In this document: positions 25,555 through 39,100 of the stretch, one piece after another
How positions within the stretch are numbered: position 1 is the first letter of the stretch
How the letters are laid out: the number at the start of each line of letters is the position of its first letter
From: Argopecten irradians
Lineage: Eukaryota > Mollusca > Bivalvia > Pectinida > Pectinidae
Direction of reading: 5' to 3'
Assembly (NCBI RefSeq): GCF_041381155.1
Contig: NC_091147.1
Location: 14,594,318-14,658,317 of the forward strand
DNA length: 64,000 nucleotides
Made by a program: the position numbers and the translations under genes
The notes under the pieces: model-generated
Told to the model about the DNA's origin: nothing
Databases searched by the model: none
What the model saw: the letters and a program-made list of their open reading frames with translations, nothing else

Positions 25555-25835
25555 ATTGAGACCTAACTTTACTTTTCTGTATTTTGATTGAGACCGTAAG
25601 TTCTACTTTTCTTATTTTGATTGAGACCAAAGTTCTACTTTTCCTGTATTTTGATTGAGACCTAAGTTCTACTATTTTGATTAAAGCCCTGTATTTTGAT
25701 TGAGACCTAAGTTCTACTTTTCCTGTATTTTGATTGAGACCGTAAGTTCTACTTTTCCTGTTTTTAATTGAGACCTAAGTCCTACTTTTCCTGTATTTTT
25801 TTGAGACCAAAATGTTCTACTTTTCCTGTATTTTG
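25555..25835. repeat. Minisatellite, about 35-bp unit, array 1
   Basis: About eight imperfect copies of a unit reading TTGATTGAGACCGTAAGTTC then TACTTTTCCTGTATT. Variants have ACCTAAG or ACCAAAG in place of ACCGTAAG, and some units are truncated. The same unit recurs at 27.0-27.4 kb. Open frames across it are by-products of the repeat. Confidence 0.9.
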
Positions 25836-27000
25836 AATTATCCTGATAATAATCCGTCCACATATCTCCATGTATGCTATCGTACCCGATGTACTCGACT
25901 TGCCACTTGCACGTGACCACCTGCCCCGAAACAAGTGACGCTTCCATATATAAACTACCAAGGCACACACGTGTACATGTGCGTGTAATATCTAATATGT
26001 TGAAGTGTTTTATTAGCTCGTATTTGACATATTTTGGGATCTAGCTGACATTATTACTTCAATGAAACTTTGTCAGGTGAGTGCAGTATTTATATTTAGT
26101 TTGACAATGTTATCTCCTATTAGATTTCCGTGTCTGTTTACGTTTATAATCAAAATGGATCTCGCACGCGGAAAGAAAGTATGAATTCATGCATTACTTT
26201 TAATTTAACTGTTTATATCTTTATATGATTCTTTAAAAAACTTTATTTGAGAAAACATTGAAAGTACTAACCATTTTATTATCATTACGTCTTGGGTATA
26301 TAGTACAGTAGATCTAGAGCCGGTCAGGTGTTAGTTGTTACACCTTGAACACCAAGCGTTCGACTGATAGCACGTGTGTGTGTTTCACATGCTTTATATA
26401 GGGGTCGGTACCCGGTGTTGTATCCAAGCAGAGTTAAAACAAAATGGCGACTGCCCGTCCTTAGAAACGCAAGGGGTTGTCTCAGAACCGATTTTTGAAA
26501 AAAAATATAATGAAAAAAAAACTTTTATTTTTTTTATACTCAAATAATTAATTTTTCTTTGTTTTCATACCAAATCTGGCTTTCTGATTGGCCAATATTT
26601 TTTTTGCATACGACCAGGATTGACTAATTAAATAATCCCAGACTATCGTTTGTTCAAGTGATAGAGTTCATTTTCGTTGAATATTGATTTTTTAAAAAAA
26701 TGTTCCCATTAGAAAAACCACTTTATGTTATCATTTTAAAACAAAAATATCATTCATTTTTCAAATGATGTATGAATAGATTGATTATGAAGCTAATTGC
26801 ATAAATTTTTTAATTTTGATAAAGTATATTGAAAAAAAATGTTTGTACAAACTTTTGTTTAATCCGCACTACGATTCAACACAAGTATCAGTTTGATTGG
26901 TAAAAATTTTTTTTTTTCATGATCATAAAATTGAACTTATCTTTTTGGCAAATAAATTTTGCTTAAATTTATCAAATGCCCCTCAAAAAATTTTTACCAA
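25836..27000. other. Intergenic, nothing recognised
   Basis: AT-rich DNA separating the two 35-bp minisatellites, with several A and T homopolymers. No gene or element is supported. Confidence 0.45.
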
Positions 27001-27427
27001 ATGCAATGCATTTGCATTGTCAGCCTTTAAGACCAAAATTCTATACTTTTCTTGTATTTTGACCGAGACCGTAGGTTCTACTTTTCCTGTATTTTGATTG
27101 AGACCGAAGGTCTACTTTTCCTGTATTTTGATAGAGACTGAAGTTCTACTTTTCCTGTATTTTGATTGACACTGAAGTTCTACTATCCCTGTATTTTGAT
27201 TGAGACTGTAAGTTCTACGTTTCCTGTATTTTGATTGAGACCTTAAGTTTTACTTTTCCTTATTTTGATTGAGACCTAAGTTCTACTTTTCCTTATTTTG
27301 ATTGAGACCAAAGTTCTACTTTTCCTGTATTTTCATTGAGACCGTAAGTTCTACCCATCCTGTATTTTGACTGAGACCGTAAGTTCTACTTCTCCCTGTA
27401 TTGTGATTGAGACCGTAAGTTCTACGA
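27001..27427. repeat. Minisatellite, about 35-bp unit, array 2
   Basis: About twelve copies of the unit seen at 25555-25835 (TTTTGATTGAGACCGTAAGTT then CTACTTTTCCTGTA), with the same GTAAG/CTAAG variation and extra point changes. The two arrays are 1.2 kb apart in the same orientation, so they probably come from one ancestral array split by insertion or moved by duplication. Confidence 0.9.
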
Positions 27428-29524
27428 TTCCAGCATTTATGAAACATTTTCTTATCGAACACGAAACATGCAAAAAATAACCGTAGAGGAAAATAAGTTG
27501 GTTTATTACAAAACTTCTGCATTTGTTTTTGACAAGATTGAAATTGAAATGACATTAAAGTTGAAAAAAATGTGCTGATCTGATTCCATTTGGTTATTAT
27601 TCCAAGGCTTATCAGCAGGAACAAAAACTAGAAGCTACATACCACGTTAAAAAAGTCTTTACCGTAAAACGCCCTGCAAGGATAATTGGTGTCAATTTGA
27701 TGGTGATGCCCTTCAAATGGAATAACGTAGATATTTTGCTCCGGGTTAGACCACTAAGATTATTCCATAAATCAGGCAGTTGCCAAGCTTCTTTTGGAAT
27801 GAGTGAATGAGTAGATCTTAACCTGAGAAAGCAAACCATGAAACCATGACACGACGCAAGTAATCTGACTACAATATTTTTACAACAGACTATATTTAAA
27901 GGATATGCTTGGAAGGTGATGGTAATGTTCCATTCGCGGGCGTGATGCAATCACAAGCACCTTGACTGGGCTAGAAGTATTCTTCCGTGTAGTCCACTTT
28001 TCAGTTTATTAATTAGTAAGCGATGCTGATAAAACAACATATATTCAACTCCATTCGAGTCTTGTAATGAATAGCAGCCTGATGCTGCAGCTCAACCCTC
28101 AGACTGCTAGAAGAATGTTTCAAAGTATGATACAAAACAGCGAAAAGTAATATGCACATTTAATGCATTCTGACTTAAAATCATTCCACTGATACAACAC
28201 AATGATCCTTCACTGCCCTTCGTTCCTGAATGGTAACCTACTGTAGGCGACCTTCACCGCCCTTCGTTCCTGAATGGTAATCTACTGAAAGCAACCTTTG
28301 GAGACTCTGGACAAGCAAAAATGCTGAAGATTAAATATGGGTATGTTTTTCACGATGTTGATTGTGGTATTCACTGCTAGGTTCCTGGAAGTCTTCAGCT
28401 CAATGGTAACAGCCAAACTGATATGTATCTATGTATTATATTTTATGATAGGTGGCTATCTTGGATTTTGGACTGACCAGGAATATACATGTATATATAC
28501 CAACACAAGGGTATCCCCCAAACCTGAGTTCAATGTAAAAAGTTGTAATTATGATACATGTATTTACAAATGGCACACGAGCATATCAAACAACGATAGG
28601 TGGGCCCTTTTGTAAGTGTGGAAACGACTTAAAAATACAAGCAAAAAATGTATGTATGAAAATCTCTCAACAACATTTAATATACATCTGTTAAACAATG
28701 TGATCCTGTACGTGTAAACTTAGTGCACTGAAATTGTAGCGCTAGGAGAGGGTATTGACTTATTAGCACAGTCACTACATTATATATGTACATGTATTTA
28801 GAAAGACAGCAAGCACAAATGTAAGCACTCTACTTAAATTAACACAATGATGTGAGCACAAAAGATGCTAAAATTAGAATACCACTAAAATTAGCACACG
28901 TAACAGTATCACAATTCCATATCACACTTACAATATTTAAAAGAGAATGGTTCCCATAGATAATACTATATCAAACCCCTCCCCTCCAACCCCCTTTTTT
29001 CAAAAACAATCATCAATCATTCAAATTTTGCACATGATGTAATGAGATTATTGATAAATGCTGATGAATATGAAACGGATCTCTTGCATAATCATTATGA
29101 GTTAGTTTCAATGTGACCCTACATTATATAAGTACTCATTTTTATCAATATGTACTCATTGTTATTAGAATTAAATGGAAAATTTTAATGGATTAAGATA
29201 AGTATAGACCGAAGTTGATAAGGTGAGTTCATTGGCACTGCCCTGTGAACATTTTTGAGGCAAATGATCTGTGTAGTAGCTGGTGGCTACCTCTTTATCA
29301 TTTAACAATACATCAGGCCTCAAATATAAAGAGCAGTATGATATTTGCCTAGCCAATATGCAGCTTTATGCACCGACGTCCTAACAGAATATACACTGCC
29401 AATACGGCGTGGGTTTCGAGATCCCAGAAGGACGTGTGTAAAGTACGATTTACCATCGATTAGTCCAACAATCGACATTAAAATCGTACTCAACCAACAT
29501 CGTTTTAGGATCTAAAAAACCAAA

Positions 29525-29525
<1 letters not shown>
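27428..29525. other. Intergenic between minisatellite and GFM1 3' end
   Basis: No gene is recognised. A 53-bp direct duplication (CCTTCACTGCCCTTCGTTCC and CCTTCACCGCCCTTCGTTCC) lies at about 28206-28290. A short piece like the 33.5 kb repeat family (GGTGGCTATCTTGGATTTTG) lies near 28450. Open frames at 27612-27950, 28337-28615 and 29171-29356 have no domain support. The sequence nearest 29.5 kb may hold the GFM1 3' UTR; no AATAAA signal was clear. Confidence 0.4.
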
Positions 29526-29594
<69 letters not shown>

Positions 29595-29697
29595 AGCCCC
29601 CCCCCCCCCCCCCCCCCCCCTCCCCCCCCCCACCCCCCACCCCCCCCCCCCCCCCCCCCCCCCACCCCCCCCCCCCCCCCCCCCACCCCCCCCCCCG
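29526..29697. repeat. Poly-C tract, about 170 bp
   Basis: Almost pure C on the plus strand (G on the minus strand), broken by a few A, T and G. It lies about 240 bp beyond the GFM1 stop codon, so a long GFM1 transcript would carry a G tract able to form G-quadruplexes, and the other strand could form i-motifs. Exact length is doubtful because sequencing through such tracts is error-prone. Glycine-only open frames across it are not genes. Confidence 0.9.
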
Positions 29698-29937
29698 CCA
29701 TCATAACCTTTGGTCACATTACAACCCGGTCAGCAGAATCACACTAATGTCCACGTGTCTACATTCATTAGTAATAATGAAAATCTGTACAACTGTATTG
29801 CTCACTTCAAACTCTTTTAAACACTCTATCACTGTTCCAACTGTCTTAGACACACAGTTCTGTTGTCATCCAACAAAGTTTTCAAATAATAAATAATTGT
29901 TCTAATTTCCAGCTTGGTAAAACTATAATGACTAGGG

Positions 29938-30123
29938 TCAATTTTTCTTGCGTTTGAGCTGTTTGTTTTGTTGCTCTTGTTCCTGCTGATAAGCCTGAAT
30001 TAATTGTTCTTCTACCTCTGGCTTCATCGGACAGTAGCGACTGTATTCCATAGTAAACTCCCCTCGGCCCTGGGTCTTCGCTCGCAACTCTGTCATGTAC
30101 CCAAACATGTTATTGAGCGGAGT
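29938..30123 (-). CDS. GFM1: GFM1 last exon (C-terminus)
   Basis: Starts after TTTTGTAG and encodes [19 protein letters not shown] through [10 protein letters not shown] to a lysine-rich tail ending KRKKN and TGA (29938-29940). The FGYxTELRxxTxGxGExTMEYSRY motif is the conserved end of EF-G domain V. The exon starts on a codon boundary, while the previous visible exon leaves one base over, so the two cannot be spliced directly. Confidence 0.93.
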   Translation of the reverse strand, partial: TPLNNMFGYMTELRAKTQGRGEFTMEYSRYCPMKPEVEEQLIQAYQQEQEQQNKQLKRKKN

Positions 30124-33100
30124 CTACAAAAGAATGAAAATTGAAACAAAATGTACTTGGAATGAATTAAATTCACAGAAAGTTCTCATTATAAAGAAAC
30201 TATGAAAACAATCTTTAATCAAAGATGCTCAACATTGTCAGACTAAGTTTTCTGGATTCATCTCATTATTACATATGTACAAATGTAGTAAGATAAAGTG
30301 ATCAATATGCATAAGAAATCAATAAAGAAACATACAGTACATTATTTTCATTTTTTAGTCTTCATTTATCATACGTAAAAATTAAATTAAGTCCTCAAAA
30401 GACCATTTGCCAAATCCCCTCTTCCATAACTAAATACACAAAGATTGCAAGATAGCTTGACATATACATATCATTAATCTACGCATCAGGTGGTCTATGT
30501 GAATGTCATAAAATGTAATTAATGCTTGATTATATCCCAGGCAAATTTTCCTAACCTGAAATTGACCAGAATTTCATATGAATCAAAACATGAGTCTTTG
30601 TTAATAAAACACAAACAGTACAAAGTAATATCTTTTTGACAAAAGACTAATATTGCGTGTTTCTGTAGGTCATAAGAAATAATATTTAACAAATTTTCAA
30701 GCTATACAGGGGATGATAATGAAGAATTTAACTCACCAGTTTTCATGGCAGCCTCTCCAGCCTGTTGGAAAGCCCAGTCACTAGAATCCACCTGATGAGC
30801 CATACCTGTGGACAGGTGTAACAATTAACAATTACTACCCTTAGCATATCAATAGTTTTACATTTTGTTGCTAAACAATCAACATTTTATCACATCCATG
30901 CTTGGCCTTTTCCAGAAACACCTTTCACATTTCTAGTTCTATAATCATATCTTGTCTATCTAGAGACAACTTGAGATTTTTTGTGAAATATAAATGTCCC
31001 TGTCTCAAAGGCTCTGAGTGAAGCTTTGAGAAAATTGGAGAAGAATGGTACGCAACAAAACTATTTCCCATTCACGTCATTTCATGATGGGGGCATAATT
31101 TTTTTTTAGAAAATATTGAAATCCATAGATAGATCATATTGCAAGAAAATAATCTTGTTCTAATTCTGCCTTTTCTGAACAAAGATTACAAACAGGTCTA
31201 GACGACTAGATGCTCTCCTCCAAAATCAAATAACGCTATCATATATACAATATATTACTAACCATCAGTTAACCGGATCATTATTCCAGACGCTTTGTAA
31301 CCACTTAGTAGTCCTTTCTTACAAGCTTCTCTGAAACCCTGTAAATAGAAAAGAGTTTTTTTAAATGTGTGAAAAAAAATTTGTTCTCATAGAATCATTT
31401 AAACTATGATACATGTCTAAACAGAAACAGATTTTAATTTTTAAAATATAACACTGTGAAATGAGTTTGATTATCGTATCTATTAAATATCCAAAGTTAT
31501 TAGCTTGCCCATTAATAAACATCAAATTGAATGTTCTTATAACATACTCATGATCACAAGTTAATGTATTCATGAATATGACGAAATTTATGCAAAATGT
31601 ATCATACATATAGTAGCAACAGAAAGATAACAAGAGATCCCAGCCGGATCTTGGCGCCCACCAAAGAATGATCTATGTTTGACAATGGAAAGACGGATCT
31701 TTTCTCTGCTTTTCAAACTTTGGCTACATCCAAAATATAAAAGTTGAGACAGATTGCTTTAGTATTTTCTGAAAAATAGCGGAAACAAAGTTCATTTATC
31801 AAAATTCCAGATGGCAGCCTGTCGGCTATCGTGTTCACCAAATGGTCCCCAAATGCAATATGCACAACTAGGGTCCTACGGCAACATGCACTTGAATTTT
31901 AAGACAAATCCCTTTAACAATTTCTGAGAAATAGCGGTAACAAACTTGAACAATCAACATTCAAGATCGCAGCCTGTCGGCCACTTTGTTCACCAAATTG
32001 TCCCAAAATGCAATATGTGCAACTAAGGACCTAGAGCAACGTTAACATGCACATAAATATAAGACAGATCCGTTCAGTTCTTTCTGCGAAATAGCAGAAA
32101 CAAACTTCAACTATCAAAACCCAAGATGGCGGCTTGTCGGCCATATTGTTCACCGATCGGTCCCAAAACACATGATGCACAACTAAGGCCCTAGGGCAAC
32201 CTATATGTAAAGTTTGAGACAGATCACTTCAATACTTTCTAAGAAATAGTGGTAACAAACTTCAACTATCATAATCCAAGATGGCGGCCTATCGGCCATC
32301 TTGTACACCGATCAGTCCCAAAATGAAATATGCACAACAAGGGCCCTAAGGAAACCTAATTGTGAAATTTCAGACTGATCCCTTCAACATTCTCTGAGAA
32401 ATAGCAATAACAAGAATGTTAACGGACGAAAGGACAGACGGATGAGGGACCACGGACGACAAGGGATTTGAATAGCCAACCATCTGATGATGGTGGGCTA
32501 AAAAGTTGATACACTTCACAATGTTAATTTACTTACCTTTTCAATGGCAAAAATAAAATTCTTGGGTATAGCTGTTCCCATAGTTTCGTCTTGAAATACA
32601 ATCTTGGTATTTTCATGTGGAGGTAGAGGCTAAAAATCATAAAGATGATAATATTATAACAATAATCTCATTTTCACATCAGAATATTTTATTACCAAAT
32701 GTTATAGACAATGGAATTTGGGCAACAGACAACATGCCTATTCACACACTCTCCCTATCAAAGCTCATGAATCTCACAATCATTGCAGCAGAAGACGTTG
32801 AAATAGTTGTCTAAAGTGCTTATAGTTAATTTTCCCACCCATGTAATAATTTTGCAAGTTACACAATATATGTTTAGACCAGATGGTGACATCAATTACA
32901 AAGTAATATAGAAAATGAAATGACATCAGGAACTGCAAATGACAGCTAAGATTTTTAGTTTGTTTTTTTTTCTTTTTAAAAAAGAGAAACAAAATCTGAC
33001 ATCACAATTTTGAAATATTTTGCAAATTTCAAATTTTCATTCAAGAGTGAAAAAAAATAACAAAAATTTCCATAATTACTACAAAAACATATACATGTAA

Positions 33101-36100
33101 TTCTAAATTTATTATCATATGATTTCAAATATATATCAACGTTTGAACTTTAAGTTAGTGATTTTTTTATGATACACATATCAAATGTAAACATTGACTA
33201 ATTCAGATCATAACAGGAATGTAAACATTATGAATAGTCGGTCCTCAGACTAACACCAACGTGTACCCACCTCTACTGAGCCTATGACTTTAGCATACTC
33301 TCCTCGGCCTCCTGACTGCTTTTTGTGTAAATGCTCAAATCTGAAGAAAAATGTTAACATGAATGGGTGACCCATATTGCTCAACGTTTCTGTAACAGAT
33401 CACTGATCTGTGCTGAACATATACTGACTTTTATAAAAACCAGAGATGTAACAACACTTTGTCGGGACAATGTCAAGATCAATTTATGCAAGTTTTGGCC
33501 AAATTGCACTGGTAGAACTTGAGAAGAAGTTCAAAATGTGTTTTCATGATGACGGCTGTGGCGGCCATCTTGGATTATGGATTGACCTGAAAAATAACAA
33601 CACTTTGTCGGGACCATGTCAGAATCATTTCAGGCAAGTTTCAGGCAAGACGATAATGCCTATAGGTCATCCTGACCCTTTGCATCAAATGACCTAAAAA
33701 TTGGCCTGGAGATGTGGGTTTCAAGTTTTTCTTTTTTTTTTGAAAATGACTATTAACTTACCTATAGTATTCATATTATTCATATTTAATAAATATTTAT
33801 AGGAATTTGTAGTCAAAGTGAAAATTAGTTGTTGATGAAAATGCCCTATCAAAATAGTTTCTGTCAGGAACAAATAATATTCATTATACCTCTATTTACA
33901 TTGTCACTTCTACTATATAAACTAACCAAGGCAAAGTGAAGTATATGACTGTATAACTGACACCCAAAACGTGACCATTATGACGTCACTAATGTTGACA
34001 TGGTGACATCAAATGATCACCGTCAAAATGGCTGTTCCATCTTGTGGATTAAATCATCGTTGATAAACGGTTTTCCTGGTCTAGCTTAAACAATGTTATA
34101 TGTTAATGCAGAGACCCTAAAATGAGTTGATAATGTAAATATAAGCATTAAACTATCTTCCTATGGCATCTATGGTCTATATAGATGTCATAGCTTGCAA
34201 ACAATCATCTCCATAATGCGCTAGTTCATTATGAAGATTGTCTGCAAAGCTTTGAAATCTATATAGACCATAGATTCCATAGGAAGACAGTTTAATTATT
34301 CTTTAATAATTACATTAATGTACCTGATAGTATGGTACCATTAAAATCATCCTATGAACTCATCTAAAACATGGTATCCTGCAGAGTTACAGAAATATCC
34401 TAAAATGGGGACAGATGAAAATAAATATATTCTAATCAGAAAATACTTACTCGACTTTGTTGGTAATTGTTTCTATGAATGCAACTCTGGGTTTGCCTAA
34501 TACACACTTTGCATTAAATTCCCTTTCTAATCTCTGAAAGTACAAATTATCACAAATTGTCATGAGCACCGGCAGTTAACAGAAGCTAGCTGTAAGATAA
34601 GTTTCAATATTAATTTTGAAACATCAGAGCCTGAAAAAATAGATAGTTAAAAGACAGTTTTTGTGTTGAAAAATTCTTAATTACGAATTCATGAAATTTT
34701 AACTGATTTAAATTTAAATTTTAATAATAATTTATATTTCTTTAGTTGTTATAACAACATTATGAACTATAATTAAGTAAACACAACCATGGTTTGGTGC
34801 AATTACATTATGTGCAAAATTTCTAGCATATAATTTCAGAATTTGTGTACATGTACAACAAAACTTAAAATATGTACATTCACAAGGTGTTAAGAATAAA
34901 AAGATCAAAAACCAAGAAAGGAAGTGACTAGTATTAGCCATCAAGTAAATCTAAATATTGATGAATCTATTGTTAACAGATGTACAATATACCTGGGCAT
35001 AAATATCTAGATGTAGTTCTCCCATTCCTGAGGCTATAGTCTCTTTATTCTCATCATCCCATTCAACACGAAATGTTGGGTCCTCCTTCGTGAACCGACT
35101 AATTCCTTTGGAGAAATTCTCATTGGACTTTTTGTCGACAGGTTTGATTGACATCGATATCACAGGGTCTGGTACATGCATACTTTCCTGGAAAAGAAAT
35201 CAGTTACAATGCACTTCTTCAAGAAATCAGTTACAATACACTTCTTCAGGAAATCAGTTACAATACACTTCTTCAGGAAATCAGTTACAATACACTTCTT
35301 TAGGAAATCACTTACAATACACTTCTTCAGGAAATCAGGTACAAATACACTAAAATTAAGTTTCTGGTAAAAGACTTATTTCTCTAAAAAGGCTACTTTT
35401 AATATATCATGAAGAATTTCAATCTATTATCATGACAGCTGTGTAAAGACTATATGCTATAGATATTTAAGCATTTAACTATCTTCCTATTGAATCTCTA
35501 TAGTCTTTATATATGCCAGAGCTTTGAAGAGCTCACTACAGAATCTTTAGTCTTTATATATGCCAGAGCTTTGAAGAGCTCACTGCAAAGCTCTTTGAGA
35601 TAGTTTAATACATATATTTAAATTGTTAACTCATTTTCGGGGTCTCTGCATCAACATTGTTTAAGTTAGACCAGGATGTCGTTTATCAACGACAATCAAA
35701 TCCACAAGATGGGACAGCCATTTTGATGGTGATCAGTTGATGTTACCATGTCAATATGGCATCATAATGGTCACGCTTCAAGTGTCAGTATACCCCCATA
35801 TACTTCACTAGATATTTATTTACAACTTACCATGGAGAGATGGGTGTTGCCCTTGGTAACAAAAGTATCACCACTTGCACAGTCTATTCCAAACAGGGCA
35901 GATATATCACCAGCGTACGTATAGTTCAGATCCTACAAAAATATTATAGATTTAACATCAAGGTCAGATCCTACAAATTAAATGTTATTGACAGATCCTA
36001 CAAATTAAATGTTATTGACTTTGTTTGCATACAGTTTTTTTTTATTAAGGATGTCTGAGCTGCTGCTACATTTTGTAATTAAAAGGGTGTAGCTTTGTAA

Positions 36101-39100
36101 ATAAACCAATACTCAGTAGGCTGAAAAAATGCACCAATGAAAAAATGGTTCATAAAAACATAACCAATATAAGAATAGAGAACTTCCAAGAACAGATCTA
36201 CTTGTGTTAGTGAAGAAATGCAGGGCTTTTTCTACACTGCTTTGGGAATGGGGCCTGTGGCTTTGAATTTGGGAAAATGGAGTGCCAAAACCAAAATTTG
36301 GGAAAATTATGAAATATGAAATAAAACATAACAATTAAGATTTTTTATTTCCAGTGTAATTCATTTACTTTTTTGAAGCCAATTCACAAATATTTAAAGC
36401 TTTAACCAACTAAGTTCATTTTTGGATAGTTTTCAAGAAACTTTGATTTTGGGAAATTTACTGTTGAACTGGGAAAAATTTAGAGGTTTGCCATGGGGAA
36501 TGGGGCCAATTTTTGACCCCAAATCATGCTGAAAAAAGCCCTGAAATGGTATTAGGGATTCTGATCTATATCAATTCTGATGTGGAGCTTATATAGCAAT
36601 GCAACTATTGCCTTAAAGTTAGACTAACCAATAAGGCTAAGAGCCTTGAAATCTCTATTGGTGGAATATCCACTGATAAAACTACACGAGATTAGGTTGA
36701 TTCACCTAACCAGCTAGGAACCAATCTAGAACTGCTTAATCTTTTATATCATACCAGAAATATATGTATATTTTGTTTCTGATTATACAGAGTGGATATC
36801 AATGTCAATAAAAGAAGTTGTATTAATAATTGTGACCATTTTTTTGTACCTCCAGTTCATCAGCATTCATGCGGCCAAGTCGTGGTACACGGACTTTCTT
36901 GCCCGTCCTGGTATTGTACAGAGTGTCTCCCCTGTTTAACATTCCCTGGTAACACCTCATGTAAGTCAGCTGTCCAAACCTACCGGCCTATAGTAAGACA
37001 AAACAACAGGTACTGAGTTAATCTAAATACACTGCTGAGCCTGCTTTTTATGTGACAAAAAGTTCAAAATTTATTTGGAGGTTTTAATTTTTGCAATCAT
37101 ATCATATTCCCCAAATATCGCAAAAATATCACATATACCTGCAAAAAAAAAACAAACAAAAAAAAACAGTTATACATGTACTATAGGCAGATGGTTTTCT
37201 ACATATAAAATAGAAAATATTTGACTTCCGATATTTCAATATTAAAAGAATTATTTTATTTGAAAGTATTCTTAATTTGAAATGTAAACAAACCTCTAAT
37301 TTAAATGCCAGTCCAATGAATGGATTTTCGTTTGTTCTTTCTGGCTTCATAAGCACTTTGACTTCTTTCCTGAATCAGAAAATTATCCAAATATCATATA
37401 ATTGAAAAAATAAATATTTTTCTAGCTAAATTAAACTAACATTTCCATTTTTATATATAAAATTAGCTAAGAAATTCTATAAACATACTAGTATGTTAGT
37501 CAATATCAATGCATGCATGTAATCTATAATTATGATTAATTCATTTTGAATTATTTTTTATACAACATAAAATTGATTACAAAAACATCCAAAAATCGAA
37601 TGTAGACATTAAATGTCTTTAACACATATCTGACAAGTACATACCAGTACATTTTCTGTAAAAACTTATTTCCACAGTGATTTAATTTCCCAATCTTTTG
37701 CTTGACCACTTTTCCACAACAATTGAATTTTGCTATTACAAATCATACAGTTTAACTGCAACTATATGTTTAACACTTTTTTGTAGCTTTTAATTTTTGC
37801 GATTTCAATTTGCCCATAAAATACAAGAAATTAACTTGAACACAAGATAAATTGGTTTACAAATACTGAAGAGGATTATTTTTAAATTACTGGTATTCAG
37901 GTTGAGATTCAAACAGATATTCATTAACATTTTACTACTATACTGCTCTACACTCATTATTCCCTTAGAAAACAGTCTTATTATCTTAACCCATTCTCTT
38001 ATTACTTTAACCAAGTCACCCCTGAAATTTCGTTATGGATTGTTCCGGTCCTTGAATAAGACCAGTCCATATGTGTCTTTAGGGGTAAATATGAAGCCTT
38101 ACCCTTCCACGGTATTGTCTATGCAGAAGTTGTCTACCTCCGTAGGATTAGGTAGGTATCGCACCACAGCATCTAACAAGGGTTGTACCCCTTTGTTCTT
38201 CAGAGCAGATCCCAACATCACTGGGGTAAATTTCCTTTTTAGGCAAGACCTTCTAATGGCATCCTGTAACATACCATTATAACATTTTCCGTCAGGCTTT
38301 ATTTTAAATCATGTAAAACATTCAATTTGGCTCATATAATGCTTAAATATTAAATTTTCATTTTTAAAAATAATAGATTAATTTTGTATATAAATATGAA
38401 AATTAGTGTCAAAACATGACATTTTTTAGATTTATAAACAAATATGAAAATTAGTGTCAAAACATGACATGTTTTAGATTTATATACAAATATGAAAAAT
38501 AGTGTCAAAACATGACATGTTTAGTTTTAATTTCTTTTCTTCAAACTAACGTACAACACTTAATAACAGAACAATATTTCTAATAAACTTTCTTTGGTCT
38601 CCCTTTATTATAGTAAGAGTTTCTGAAATATACATTTATTTTTTTCATTCCAAGATGTTCTATGGAGACTATATTAATATGCAGATTTTTTCATTGTAAT
38701 TATTATAACAAGAAAAACATCTTGAATATACTGACATGAATTTCTTCATCTGTTGGAACCTTCTCTTCGAGGAAAATGTCCGCTAGGTACTCATCACCAT
38801 CTGCTACCATTTCTGTAAAGATTTAAATTAATACAATGTAATGGCCTATGTTTGTTCATTCCACAATTAAAGACTAGGTGTGGGCTGTCACAACTTGATC
38901 GTCATATGTAGTATTATTTATTGATACCACTAAATTTCAATATACATGTATATATATATATATGTATATATAAAATAAAAGTCAACGACTTTCCTCTTGT
39001 ACATTCACCATTTCATGATGGCTCTTCAGGAGTAGAAATGTTTATATAAAGACTTGTGATAGTTTGCTTTGGAAAACATTTCTACTCCTGAAGAGCCATC

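Noticed and set aside
27612..27950. 112-codon minus-strand open frame
   Set aside because: No recognisable motif; I checked whether it could be the missing GFM1 domain V exon and it does not match.
28337..28615. Plus-strand open frame with hydrophobic start
   Set aside because: It overlaps a fragment of the 33.5 kb repeat family and ends within low-complexity sequence.
29171..29356. Minus-strand open frame downstream of GFM1
   Set aside because: No clear splice sites and no family match; could be GFM1 3' UTR or intergenic.
29450..29717. Glycine-rich open frames on the minus strand
   Set aside because: They are the poly-C tract read on the opposite strand.
35090..35370. Plus-strand open frames with [13 protein letters not shown] repeats
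   Set aside because: They are antisense to a GFM1 exon and run into the 27-bp array.
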